Program-made: the position numbers and the translations under genes
Source: Phenylobacterium sp. NIBR 498073
Lineage (GTDB): Bacteria; Pseudomonadota; Alphaproteobacteria; Caulobacterales; Caulobacteraceae
Direction of reading: 5' to 3'
NCBI RefSeq assembly: GCF_027286305.1
Contig: NZ_CP114599.1
Span: 434,001-498,000 of the forward strand
Length of the DNA: 64,000 bases
Shown: positions 8,577-18,379 of the stretch, piece after piece
How the letters are laid out: each line of letters opens with the position of its first letter
Position numbering within the stretch: the stretch's first letter is position 1
Notes under the pieces: generated by a model
What the model was told of the DNA's origin: nothing
Seen by the model: only the letters and a program-made list of their open reading frames with translations
Databases searched by the model: none

Positions 8577-9221
8577 ATGACCGTGCGCGCCAAGATCTGC
8601 GGACTTTCGACGCCCGAGACCGTGCGTGCGGCCGCCGACGGCGGAGCCAGCCACATCGGCTTCAACTTTTTCCCCAAGAGCCCGCGCTATGTCGAGCTGG
8701 AGGCCGCCGCGATCCTGGCCCAGCCGGCGCGGGCGCGGGGCGTGAAGATCGTCGCCGTCACCGTCGATCCGGACGATGCGATGCTCGACCGGCTGATGGC
8801 GACCCTGAAGCCCGACCTCATCCAGCTGCACGGCAAGGAGACGCCGGCGCGCGCCCATCAGGCGGCCGAGCGCACGGGCGTCGGGATCATCAAGGCGCTG
8901 CCGGTGTCGGACGGCTCCGACGTCGCGGCGGCGGGCGGCTTCGAGCCGGTGGTCGAACATCTGATGTTCGACGCCAAGCCGCCGAAGGACTCCGAACTGC
9001 CGGGCGGAACCGGCGCGCGGTTCGACTGGACGATCATGGCCGGGCGGCGCTTCCAGCGGCCCTGGCTGCTGGCCGGGGGCCTCGATCCGTGGAACGTCGC
9101 CGAGGCGATCCGGCTGTCGGGCGCGCCGCTTGTGGACGTTTCTTCTGGCGTGGAACGCGGTCCCGGACTAAAGGACCCGGCCTTGATCAAGGCGTTTCTC
9201 GACGCCGTCCGCCGCGCTTGA
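8577..9221 (+). CDS. trpF: Phosphoribosylanthranilate isomerase
   Basis: Catalyses the Amadori rearrangement of N-(5-phosphoribosyl)anthranilate in tryptophan synthesis. The 214-residue TIM barrel shows the KICG motif with the catalytic Cys near residue 8, the catalytic Asp region LMFDAKPPK, and the phosphate-binding end [10 protein letters not shown] and [12 protein letters not shown]. It begins 41 nt after mscL and ends just before trpB, the first gene of a trpF-trpB-trpA cluster. Confidence 0.95.
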   Translation: MTVRAKICGLSTPETVRAAADGGASHIGFNFFPKSPRYVELEAAAILAQPARARGVKIVAVTVDPDDAMLDRLMATLKPDLIQLHGKETPARAHQAAERTGVGIIKALPVSDGSDVAAAGGFEPVVEHLMFDAKPPKDSELPGGTGARFDWTIMAGRRFQRPWLLAGGLDPWNVAEAIRLSGAPLVDVSSGVERGPGLKDPALIKAFLDAVRRA

Positions 9222-9235
9222 AGTTGCAGATTCCT

Positions 9236-10456
<1,221 letters not shown>

Positions 10457-10464
10457 CCGCGTCG

Positions 10465-10596
10465 ATGTCCAGGCTGAGATACGCCCTGCAGATCGTCGTC
10501 GCCGTAGCGCTGTTGCTGGCGGCTGGCTGGGCGACGGGCGTGATCAAGGTCGACGTCCGCGATTCGACCCCCACGGTGCACAGGGCGTCCCCATGA
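10465..10596 (+). CDS. Small single-pass membrane protein inside the trp operon (unknown)
   Basis: A 43-codon frame in the gap between trpB and trpA: MSRLRYALQIVVAVALLLAA, then WATGVIKVDVRDSTPTVHRASP. The shape is a basic N-terminus, one hydrophobic helix (residues about 7-27) and a short periplasmic tail. Its TGA overlaps the trpA ATG in an ATGA, the coupling arrangement common for real genes here. I see no clear ribosome site 5' of it, so it may be translated by coupling from trpB (8 nt gap). No family is recognised. It could instead be a non-coding spacer with a chance open frame. Confidence 0.55.
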   Translation: MSRLRYALQIVVAVALLLAAGWATGVIKVDVRDSTPTVHRASP

Positions 10597-11426
10597 GCAA
10601 ATCCCGTATCGAGGCCCGCTTCGCCCAGCTGAAGGCGGAGAACCGGGCGGCGTTCGTCGCCTATGTGATGGCCGGCGACCCCGACTACGCGACCGGCCTG
10701 GAGATCCTGCAGGGCCTGCCCGCCGCCGGCGCCGACCTGATCGAGGTCGGCTTTCCGTTCTCCGATCCGATGGCCGAGGGCCCGCCGATCCAGCGCGCCG
10801 CTCAGCGGGCGCTGGCGAACGGCCAGACACTGAAGAAGACCCTGGCGATGATCGCCGAGTTCCGGAAGTCCGACCAGGCGACGCCGATCATCATGATGGG
10901 CTACGCCAATCCGCTGGTGCACCACGGCTATGCGGCGTTCGCCCGCGACGCCGCGGCGGCCGGGGTCGACGGCGTGATCTGCGTCGACATCCCGCCGGAA
11001 GAGGCCGATCCGCTGGCCGACGCCCTGGACGCCAGCGATCTGTCGCTGATCCGGCTGGCGACGCCGACCAGCGACGAGAAGCGGCTGCCGGTGGTGATCC
11101 GCCGCACGTCCGGCTTCGTCTACTACGTGTCGGTCGCCGGTGTGACCGGCGTAAAGGAGGCCGACGCCGCGGCCGTGGCGCCGAACGTCGAGCGCATCCG
11201 CGCCGCCTCGGGGCTGCCGGTGGCGGTGGGCTTCGGAATCAAGACGCCCGAGCGGGCCGCCGAGATCGCCCGCGTGGCGGACGCGGCGGTGGTCGGTTCG
11301 GCCCTCGTCGAAGAGGTCGCAACAGGCTTGGCAATGAACGAATCTGTGACCGCCAGGGTTCTTTCCAAAGTGGAATCCTTGGCTAAGGCTGTGCGCTCCG
11401 CGCGAGTCGAAAGCCTCACGGTGTAG
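10593..11426 (+). CDS. trpA: Tryptophan synthase alpha subunit
   Basis: Cleaves indole-3-glycerol phosphate to indole, which passes through a tunnel to TrpB. The 277-residue TIM barrel contains IEVGFPFSDPMAEGPPIQ with the catalytic Glu at 51. The position of the second catalytic acid (Asp60 in E. coli) is Glu62 here. Other family motifs are IICVDIPPEEAD-like, SVAGVTGV and VAVGFGIKTPE with the phosphate site. The ATG overlaps the small upstream ORF, and accD follows after 6 nt. Confidence 0.95.
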   Translation: MSKSRIEARFAQLKAENRAAFVAYVMAGDPDYATGLEILQGLPAAGADLIEVGFPFSDPMAEGPPIQRAAQRALANGQTLKKTLAMIAEFRKSDQATPIIMMGYANPLVHHGYAAFARDAAAAGVDGVICVDIPPEEADPLADALDASDLSLIRLATPTSDEKRLPVVIRRTSGFVYYVSVAGVTGVKEADAAAVAPNVERIRAASGLPVAVGFGIKTPERAAEIARVADAAVVGSALVEEVATGLAMNESVTARVLSKVESLAKAVRSARVESLTV

Positions 11427-11432
11427 AACCCC

Positions 11433-12362
11433 ATGGCGATGGCTGAACAGCGAAACGACAAACCGGGCAAAGGCCCTCAGGCGCCCCGCGAACGCCGCGG
11501 CTGGCTCTCCCGGATCGCGCCCGGCGTGCGCAATCTCGTCGCCAAGCGCGAGACTCCGGAGAACCTCTGGGTCAAGTGCCCGGACACCGGCGAGATGATC
11601 TACCGCTCGGACCTGGAGGCGGCCCTGTGGGTCACTCCGTCCGGCCACCACATGCGGATCGGCGCCGAGCAGCGCCTGCGCTACACCTTCGACGACGGCC
11701 AGTACGAAAAGCTGGAAGCGCCGAAGGGCGTGGTCGACGACCCGCTGAAGTTCCCCGACACCAAGCCCTACATGGACAAGCTCAAGGCCGCCCGTAAGGC
11801 GAGCGGCGCGCAGGACGCGATGAGCTCGGGCTATGGGACCATCGAGGGCGTGCCCTGCGTCGTCTCGGTGCAGGACTTCAGCTTCATGGGCGGCTCGCTC
11901 AGCGTCGGCGTCGGCGAGGCCTTCATCAAGGCCGCGCAGGAAGCCGTGAAGCGCGGCGTGCCCTATGTGATCTTCACCGCCGCCGGCGGCGCGCGCATGC
12001 AGGAGGGCACGCTCGCCCTGATGCAGATGGCCCGCACCACCCTGGCGCTGAACGAGGTCAAGGCCGCCGGCCTGCCCTACATCGTGGTGCTGACCGACCC
12101 GACCACGGGCGGGGTGTCGGCGTCCTATGCGATGCTGGGCGACATCCATCTGGCCGAACCGAACGCCATGGTCGCCTTCGCCGGCCGTCGGGTGATCGAG
12201 CAGACCATCCGCGAGACCCTGCCGCCCGGTTTCCAGCGCGCCGAGTTCCTGGTCGAGCGCGGCCAGATCGACCGCGTGGTGACCCGCGCCGAGATGCGGC
12301 CGGTGCTGGGTTCGATCCTCAAGACCCTGATGATGGGGCGCGAGCGTTCGAACGCCGCCTAG
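11433..12362 (+). CDS. accD: Acetyl-CoA carboxylase carboxyltransferase subunit beta
   Basis: With AccA it transfers the carboxyl group from biotin to acetyl-CoA, the first step of fatty-acid synthesis. The 309-residue protein has the crotonase-like carboxyltransferase core (FMGGSLSVGVGEAF, FTAAGGARMQEG, DPTTGGVSASYAMLGD, AFAGRRVI). The N-terminal zinc ribbon is degenerate: in WVKCPDTGEMIYR and WVTPSGHHMR only one of the four zinc cysteines remains. accD next to trpA and before folC is the common alphaproteobacterial order. Confidence 0.96.
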   Translation: MAMAEQRNDKPGKGPQAPRERRGWLSRIAPGVRNLVAKRETPENLWVKCPDTGEMIYRSDLEAALWVTPSGHHMRIGAEQRLRYTFDDGQYEKLEAPKGVVDDPLKFPDTKPYMDKLKAARKASGAQDAMSSGYGTIEGVPCVVSVQDFSFMGGSLSVGVGEAFIKAAQEAVKRGVPYVIFTAAGGARMQEGTLALMQMARTTLALNEVKAAGLPYIVVLTDPTTGGVSASYAMLGDIHLAEPNAMVAFAGRRVIEQTIRETLPPGFQRAEFLVERGQIDRVVTRAEMRPVLGSILKTLMMGRERSNAA

Positions 12363-12470
12363 GCCTTCCGTTCCAATCTGACTGGAAACCGCGCGCGGCC
12401 TTCGCTGTGGCTCGCGAATGGGCTAGTGAGCGCGCGGTCTCCACCCTTAGTCCTGGCAGGCGCACCGCTC

Positions 12471-13790
12471 ATGTATGATCCCATCCGTGCTTCGGACGAG
12501 GCGATCCTGCGGCTGCGGGCGCATCACCCGTCGCTGATCGACCTGACGACGGGGCGGGTCGAGCGGCTGCTGGCGGCGCTGGGCCATCCCGAGCGCAAGC
12601 TGCCGCCGGTGATCCATGTGGCCGGCACCAACGGCAAGGGCTCGACGGTCTCGTACCTGCGGGCGATCGCCGAGGCGGCGGGCATGAAGGTCCATGTCAT
12701 CACCTCGCCGCACCTGGTGCGGTTCGCCGAGCGCATCCGCGTGGCCGGCGAACTGATCAGCGATGCGCGGATGAACGAGCTGATCGACAAGCTGGAGGCG
12801 GCCAACGCCGGTGAGCCGATCAGCTTCTTCGAGATCACCACGGTGCTGGCCATCCAGGCCTTCGCCGAGACCCCCGCCGACCTGTGCATCGTCGAGGTCG
12901 GCCTGGGCGGCCGGTTCGACGCCACCAACATCTTCGACGCCCCCGCCGTCAGCGTCATCACCCCGGTCGACTACGACCACCTTGAGATGCTGGGGCCCGA
13001 GCTCCCCAAGATCGCCTGGGAGAAGGCCGGCATCATCAAGCAGGGCCGCCCGGTGGTGGTCGCCCGGCAGATGGAGGAAGGCGAGGCGGTGATCCTGGAG
13101 GAGGCCGAAAAGCTCGCCGCGCCGGTCACGCTGATGGGCCGCGACTTCGACGCCTGGGAGGAGCGCGGGCGGTTGCTGGTGCAGATGGAAGACCAGCTCT
13201 ACGACCTGCCGCCGCCCAGCCTGTTCGGCGGCTATCAGTTCGCCAACGCCGGGCTGGCGGTCGCCGCGGCCCTGGCGCTGGGCGACCCGCGCATCGACGA
13301 GGCGGCCCTGGCCAAGGGCGTCTCCAGCGCCGTTTGGCCGGGCCGCTTCCAGCGGCTGACCGAGGGCCCGATGGCGCGGCTGGCGGCCGAGCGCGGCAGC
13401 GACCTGTGGCTGGACGGCGGGCACAATCCGCATGCGGGCCGCGCCCTGGCCGAGGCGGCCGGGCGGCTGGTCGCGCGCGATCCGCGGCCCTTGGTGCTGG
13501 TGGCGGCGATGTTCGCCCGCAAGGACGCGCTGGGCTTCTTCCAGCCGTTCCAGGACCTCAAGCCGACAGTGTTCGCGACCACCTTCGACTCGCCCAACGC
13601 CGCCCCGGCCGACGAACTGGCCGAGGCCGCCGCTCAGGCGGGGCTTGCCGTGCAAGAGGCCGCCGATGTCACCGAGGGCGTTCGCCGCGCCCTGGCCATG
13701 CCCGGTCCGGCCCCGCACATCCTGATCTGCGGCGGGCTGCATTTCGCCGGCGAGGTGCTGGCCATGAGCCCGGAAACCTGGCCGACATGA
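12471..13790 (+). CDS. folC: Bifunctional folylpolyglutamate synthase / dihydrofolate synthase
   Basis: Adds glutamate to dihydropteroate and to reduced folates. The ATG at 12471 (MYDPIRASDEAILRL) fits the family start HPSLIDLTTGRVERLL; a GTG at 12426 is possible but adds an unconserved stretch. The Mur-ligase-type P-loop GTNGKGST lies at about 51-58, followed by HVITSPHLVRFAERI (the omega-loop) and the GGRFDATN and DYDHLEMLG motifs, and DGGHNPHAGRAL in the C-terminal domain. 439 residues is normal. Its TGA overlaps the next ATG. Confidence 0.95.
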   Translation: MYDPIRASDEAILRLRAHHPSLIDLTTGRVERLLAALGHPERKLPPVIHVAGTNGKGSTVSYLRAIAEAAGMKVHVITSPHLVRFAERIRVAGELISDARMNELIDKLEAANAGEPISFFEITTVLAIQAFAETPADLCIVEVGLGGRFDATNIFDAPAVSVITPVDYDHLEMLGPELPKIAWEKAGIIKQGRPVVVARQMEEGEAVILEEAEKLAAPVTLMGRDFDAWEERGRLLVQMEDQLYDLPPPSLFGGYQFANAGLAVAAALALGDPRIDEAALAKGVSSAVWPGRFQRLTEGPMARLAAERGSDLWLDGGHNPHAGRALAEAAGRLVARDPRPLVLVAAMFARKDALGFFQPFQDLKPTVFATTFDSPNAAPADELAEAAAQAGLAVQEAADVTEGVRRALAMPGPAPHILICGGLHFAGEVLAMSPETWPT

Positions 13791-14470
13791 TCCCCTGGGT
13801 TCACCTCGCCACCGCTGTGGTGCCCGACGACGGCGGTGAGCTGCGGCTCATGCAGCGCGGGACCGAGTTCTCGATCATGGCCGGCGCCATCGAGCTGATG
13901 AGCAGCCGGCTCAGCGGCTCGGAGAAAGCGCTGGCCACCCTGGCCTGCGAGCGCCTGAAGGACCGTCCCAAGCCCCACATCCTGATCGGCGGCTACGGCA
14001 TGGGCTTCACCCTGCGCGCGGCGCTGGAGAGCCTCGGGCCGTCGGCGCAGGTCACGGTCGGCGAACTGGTCCCGGAGATCGTCGATTGGGCGCGCGGGCC
14101 GATGGCCCACCTTTCGGGCGAGTGCCTGAAGGATCCGCGGCTCACGATCGCCGTTGGCGACGTCGGCGACCTGATCGGGTCGGGCCGCGAGAGCTACGAC
14201 GCCATCCTGCTGGACGTCGACAACGGGCCCGAGGGCCTCAGCCGGGCCGGCAACGACAGGCTCTATAACGACAGCGGTCTGGCGGCGGCGCGGCGCGCCC
14301 TGCGGCCGGGTGGGATCCTGGCCGTCTGGTCGTCGGCTCGGGACGAGCGCTTCACCAAGCGCCTGCGCAAGGCCGGCTACGATGTGGAAGAGGTCGGGGT
14401 GCGCGCCACCGGCGGCAAGCGCGGCGCGCGGCACGTCATCTGGATGGCGACCGCGCCTGCGAAAGGCTGA
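13787..14470 (+). CDS. Spermidine-synthase-like methyltransferase-fold protein
   Basis: A 227-residue protein that starts inside the folC stop (ATGA). It has a Rossmann methyltransferase fold of the SpeE type: HILIGGYGMGFTLRAAL (motif I), VTVGELVPEIVDWAR, AILLDVDNGPEGLS (motif II region) and LRPGGILAVWSS. The N-terminal beta domain of true spermidine synthases is short, and the aminopropyl-transfer motif GGGDG is GGYGMG. Polyamine synthesis is therefore doubtful; an uncharacterised SAM-dependent or aminopropyl-type transferase is the safe call. Confidence 0.75.
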   Translation: MIPWVHLATAVVPDDGGELRLMQRGTEFSIMAGAIELMSSRLSGSEKALATLACERLKDRPKPHILIGGYGMGFTLRAALESLGPSAQVTVGELVPEIVDWARGPMAHLSGECLKDPRLTIAVGDVGDLIGSGRESYDAILLDVDNGPEGLSRAGNDRLYNDSGLAAARRALRPGGILAVWSSARDERFTKRLRKAGYDVEEVGVRATGGKRGARHVIWMATAPAKG

Positions 14471-14493
14471 CGCAGCCGGGAGGCCCGGCTGCG
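14471..14493. terminator. Bidirectional hairpin between converging genes
   Basis: Perfect 10-bp inverted repeat CGCAGCCGGG / CCCGGCTGCG with loop AGG, starting at the stop of the spermidine-synthase-like gene and 10 nt from the stop of trxA on the opposite strand. No T tract. Confidence 0.6.
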
Positions 14494-14503
14494 TCGCAGA
14501 AGC

Positions 14504-14827
14504 TTAGATGCCGGCTTCGTTAAGCCACTCGACGATCTTCTGCTTGGGCATGGCGCCGACTTTCATCGAAGTCATCTGGCCGCCCTTGAACAGCATCATC
14601 GTCGGGATGCCGCGCACGCCGTAGCGCGACGGGGTCGTCGGGCTGTCCTCGATGTTCAGCTTGGCCACGGTGACCTGCTCGCCGAGTTCGGCGGCGATCT
14701 GTTCCAGGGCCGGAGCGATCTGCTTACAGGGGCCGCACCACTCGGCCCAAAAGTCCACCAGCACAGGCTTGGAAGCCTGCAGGACGTCCTTGTCGAAGGA
14801 TTCGTCGGTGACCGTCACGGTGCTCAT
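14504..14827 (-). CDS. trxA: Thioredoxin
   Basis: A 107-residue cytosolic disulfide reductant, a substrate of thioredoxin reductase. The active site is WCGPC (about 31-35), followed by the cis-proline loop GIPTMM and the usual start MSTVTVTDESFDKDVL. AAAGGAG lies 5 nt before the ATG, the best ribosome site in this stretch, which agrees with high expression. It lies 81 nt downstream of addA on the same strand. Confidence 0.97.
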   Translation of the reverse strand: MSTVTVTDESFDKDVLQASKPVLVDFWAEWCGPCKQIAPALEQIAAELGEQVTVAKLNIEDSPTTPSRYGVRGIPTMMLFKGGQMTSMKVGAMPKQKIVEWLNEAGI

Positions 14828-14908
14828 GAAAAGCTCCTTTTAGCCCGGCCGGAAGAACGTTTGGCCGCGGCTCTCGATCCGCCGATGTAGGCGGGCATGG
14901 CTCCGGTA

Positions 14909-17900
14909 TCAACCTTCACGATGGAGCTCGGCAAGGGTCTGACGCCACAGGTTTTCTGGAACCGCCATCAGCTTCGGGCCGTCGGTCCAGACCAGGGCCG
15001 CCTCGATGCGCCGGCCCTCGAAGATGTCCTCCAGCACCGCGGCGTAGATCGCCATCTGCCGCAGATAGGCGCGGTCGGCGTCCTCGATGCGGTCGGGGGA
15101 GGGACGGTTGGTCTTGAAATCCGCCACTAGGACACGGTCTTGCAGCACCACCAGCCGGTCGATGCGGCCGGAAATGGCCAGGCCCGGCGGCAGGCCGCGG
15201 GCGGTCCCGGCGACCGAAACCTCGGCCCGGCTGCCGGGCCCGAACACCTCGGAGAAGCGGGCGTCGGTGAGCACGCCCAGGGCTGCGGCGGTCATCTCCG
15301 CGCGCTGCTCGCCGGTCAGATCACGTTCGCGCGAGAGGATGCGGACGGCGGCCGATTCGCGTTCTGCGGGCGGAAGGTCGGGCAGGATCTGCAGCAGGCG
15401 GTGAATCAGGTCGCCGCGCCGGAACCGGCCCAGGCCCTCTGTGCGGATGAGCGGCGAGGTGGCGGGCGTGGCCACGTCCTCGCCGAGCTGCGAGGGCGAG
15501 GCGTAGCGGGCGAAGGCCTCGGCCGGGGGGGCGACCTGGGCCCAGGCGGGCAGGGACGCCGCGGTCTTGGCCTGCGCCTGGGCCGCGCCCAGGGCGACCG
15601 GATCGGGGCCGAAGCGCACGAACTCGCGGCCGCCGCCGACGATGGACCGCTTCTCGCCGCCGACATGAGCGTGGTCGAAGGCGGCGACCACCGCGCCCCA
15701 CCAGCCCTTGATGTTCTCTTCCTTGGCGGTGGCGGAGACCCGGCCGCACAGCACCAGCCGGTCGCGGGCGCGTGTCAGGGCGACATAGAGCAGGCGCGCA
15801 GCCTCGTCCTCGTCCTTTTTGACCCGCCACTCGCGCGCCTCCAGCGAGGCGGCGCAGTCGGTCCCCTTCGACGTGCTCCAGAGGAAGCCGCCGGCGGGCG
15901 TCGGCATCAGCGGCGAGCCGCGGGCGGTGCGGCCCAGCGTCGTCTCCGGCAGGAAGACGATCGGCGCCTCCAGGCCCTTGGCGCCGTGCGCGGTCATCAC
16001 CCGGACCTCGTCGCGGCCGGCCTCCATCTCGCGTTTGACGGTGATGTCGAGGCTGGCGAGCGCGGCGGCCAGGCTTTCGAGATCCTCGAGCCCGCGGCTC
16101 TCGGCGGCCAGCACCTGGGCCAGGAACTCATCTAGCGCGTCTTCGGCTTCGGCCCCCAGCCGCTCCATCAGGCGGCGGCGCATCGAGCGGCCGCCCTCGT
16201 CGCGCAGGGCCAGCAGGCGCGAATAGAACTCGAAGGGCCGCAAGGCGCGGCTGGCGACCAGCCATTCGACCATATCGGCGGCGGCCGACCACTCGGGCGC
16301 CTCGTCGCGGCGGCGGCGCAGTACTGCGGCGAGGTTCTCGCGGCCGCGGCCGTGGGCCAGGGCATAGAGGCTGTCGTCGGAGAGGTCGCAGAACGGGCTG
16401 CGCAGCAGGGCGGCCAGGGTCAGTTCGTCGGCCGGGTACTGGGCGAACCGGGCCAGGGCCAGCAGGTCGTCGAAGACGATGTGCTCGGAGAGCGCCAGCC
16501 GGTCGGCGCCGGCCACCGGGATCTTGCGGTGCTTGAGCGCGCGCAGGATCTCCTCGAAAAGCGCTTTGCGGCGGCGGACCAGGATCAGCACGTCGCCGGC
16601 GGTGGCCGGGCGCGGTTGGCGGGTCTCCTTGTCCAGCACCGCGTCGCCGCGTTCGATCAGGGCGCCGATCTCGGCGGCGATCTTCTCGGCCAGCCGCTTG
16701 TTGGCGCTGGCCTGGCCCTCCTCGTCGAGCGGCGCGTCCCAGGCGTCGCGGACGTCGCCCTTCTCCTCGCGCTCCAGCGGCCAGAGGTCGACGCAGCCGG
16801 CGTCGGAGCGCACCGCCTGGTGGACGATGGCCTCGGCCTCGAGGCGCGGCAGGACAGCGGCGGCGAGCTCGGGCGGGGCGAAGGCCGCGTCGACGAAGGC
16901 CAGCACCTGGGGCGTCGAGCGCCAGGAGGTCAGCAGGTCGACCCGCTCGAAGCGGAAGCCGGCGCCGGTGGCGCGCTCGCGGTGGAACTCGAACTCCTGG
17001 ATCAGCAGCTCGGGCCGCGCGCCCTGGAAGGAGTAGATCGACTGCTTCTCGTCGCCGACCACGAACATGTTGCGCTCGAGCAGGCGTTGGGTGGACTGGC
17101 CGGATCCGGCGAAGAACTCCTCGGTCAGGGCGCGGACGATCTCCCATTGCTCGGGGGCGGTGTCCTGCGCCTCATCGACCAGGATGTGGTCGACGCCGCC
17201 GTCGAGCTTGTAGAGCACCCAGGCGGCCATCGGTCTCGAGGCGACGAGATCGCGTGTTTTTTCAATAAGATCGGTGAAGTCCAGCGCGCCGGAGGCGGTC
17301 TTTTCGATGCCGTAGGCGGCGAGGTAGGCGCTGGCGAGGATCAGCGCGCCGTGGGTGTCGTGGGCGACGCGGGCGGCGCGGCGTCGTTCGCGGGCGATCT
17401 CCAGGCGGTCCTGTTCGGCCAGCAGGAAGAACCGCAGGTCCTCGCGGACCTTGAGGCCGGAGGTCTTCTGCACCCAGGCGACCGGCGTGCTCTCGCCCTT
17501 TTCGGTGAAGAGGGCCGCTAGCGCCTCGTCGAGACCCGCGCCGGGGACCAGGGCGGCGGCCAGCTTGGCGGAGTTGGTGGTGTCGGCCTTGCCGCCCTGG
17601 GCCAGCACCTCGACGCAGTCCTGCCAGGCCGAGCGGTTCATCTGCGCCAGCGCTTCGGCCTCGACCTCGTCGGGGTCGGTGGGGGCGTCGAAGCCGCAGA
17701 CGCGCCAGACGTCCTCGACCGCGCCCTCAAGGCCGCCCTGAGCGCCCAGATAGGCGGCGAGCGGGCCGCGCTGGAACTCGAAGGTCGCGAACATGCCCTG
17801 GAAGCTCTGGAAATCGAGCGCCACCGAGAAGCGGGCATAGGCCTCCGCCACCGCCCCCTCGCCGCGCAGGGCGTGGCGGGCGACGGCCTTGCGCGCGGCG

Positions 17901-18379
17901 TCGGCGACCGCGGCGCTGGCGCTGTCGTCCATGACCCGGAAGCCGGGCGAGACCCCGGCCTCCAGCGGGAAGCGCCGCAGGAGCTTTTCGCAGAAGGCGT
18001 GGATGGTCTGGATCTTCAGGCCGCCGGGCGTCTCCAGGGCGCTGGCGAACAGGGCGCGGGCCTTCGACAGGCTGCGCGCGTCGTAGGCGTCCGGCGTGCG
18101 GCCTTCGAGCTTGGCCAGTTCGGCGCTGAGGCTGGCGTCGTCATAGACCGACCAGCCGCCGAGCAGGTCGTAGAGCCGCCGCTGCATCTCGGCGGCGGCG
18201 GCCTTGGTGTAGGTGACGCAGAGGATGGTCTCGGGTTTCGCCCCGGCGAGGAGCAGGCGGGCGACCCGGTCGATCAGGGTCTTGGTCTTGCCAGAGCCGG
18301 CGTTGGCGGTGACGAAGGCCGAGATGGCCGGATCGGCGGCCAGGCGCTGCGGATCGCCGGCGGTCGCAATCGCGTTCAT
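14909..18379 (-). CDS. addA: Double-strand break repair helicase AddA
   Basis: A 1156-residue UvrD-like helicase plus nuclease, the catalytic partner of AddB in RecBCD-type end resection. The start is ATG 18379 inside the addB stop (ATGA); an upstream GTG frame overlaps addB too far. The Walker A ANAGSGKTKTL is near residue 27, followed by the Walker B ILVDEAQDTAPEQ, the helicase motif YVALTRARDRLVLCG and the C-terminal PDDEXK nuclease motif VLVADFKTNRPS. The order addB-addA-trxA is typical of alphaproteobacteria. Confidence 0.95.
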   Translation of the reverse strand: MNAIATAGDPQRLAADPAISAFVTANAGSGKTKTLIDRVARLLLAGAKPETILCVTYTKAAAAEMQRRLYDLLGGWSVYDDASLSAELAKLEGRTPDAYDARSLSKARALFASALETPGGLKIQTIHAFCEKLLRRFPLEAGVSPGFRVMDDSASAAVADAARKAVARHALRGEGAVAEAYARFSVALDFQSFQGMFATFEFQRGPLAAYLGAQGGLEGAVEDVWRVCGFDAPTDPDEVEAEALAQMNRSAWQDCVEVLAQGGKADTTNSAKLAAALVPGAGLDEALAALFTEKGESTPVAWVQKTSGLKVREDLRFFLLAEQDRLEIARERRRAARVAHDTHGALILASAYLAAYGIEKTASGALDFTDLIEKTRDLVASRPMAAWVLYKLDGGVDHILVDEAQDTAPEQWEIVRALTEEFFAGSGQSTQRLLERNMFVVGDEKQSIYSFQGARPELLIQEFEFHRERATGAGFRFERVDLLTSWRSTPQVLAFVDAAFAPPELAAAVLPRLEAEAIVHQAVRSDAGCVDLWPLEREEKGDVRDAWDAPLDEEGQASANKRLAEKIAAEIGALIERGDAVLDKETRQPRPATAGDVLILVRRRKALFEEILRALKHRKIPVAGADRLALSEHIVFDDLLALARFAQYPADELTLAALLRSPFCDLSDDSLYALAHGRGRENLAAVLRRRRDEAPEWSAAADMVEWLVASRALRPFEFYSRLLALRDEGGRSMRRRLMERLGAEAEDALDEFLAQVLAAESRGLEDLESLAAALASLDITVKREMEAGRDEVRVMTAHGAKGLEAPIVFLPETTLGRTARGSPLMPTPAGGFLWSTSKGTDCAASLEAREWRVKKDEDEAARLLYVALTRARDRLVLCGRVSATAKEENIKGWWGAVVAAFDHAHVGGEKRSIVGGGREFVRFGPDPVALGAAQAQAKTAASLPAWAQVAPPAEAFARYASPSQLGEDVATPATSPLIRTEGLGRFRRGDLIHRLLQILPDLPPAERESAAVRILSRERDLTGEQRAEMTAAALGVLTDARFSEVFGPGSRAEVSVAGTARGLPPGLAISGRIDRLVVLQDRVLVADFKTNRPSPDRIEDADRAYLRQMAIYAAVLEDIFEGRRIEAALVWTDGPKLMAVPENLWRQTLAELHREG

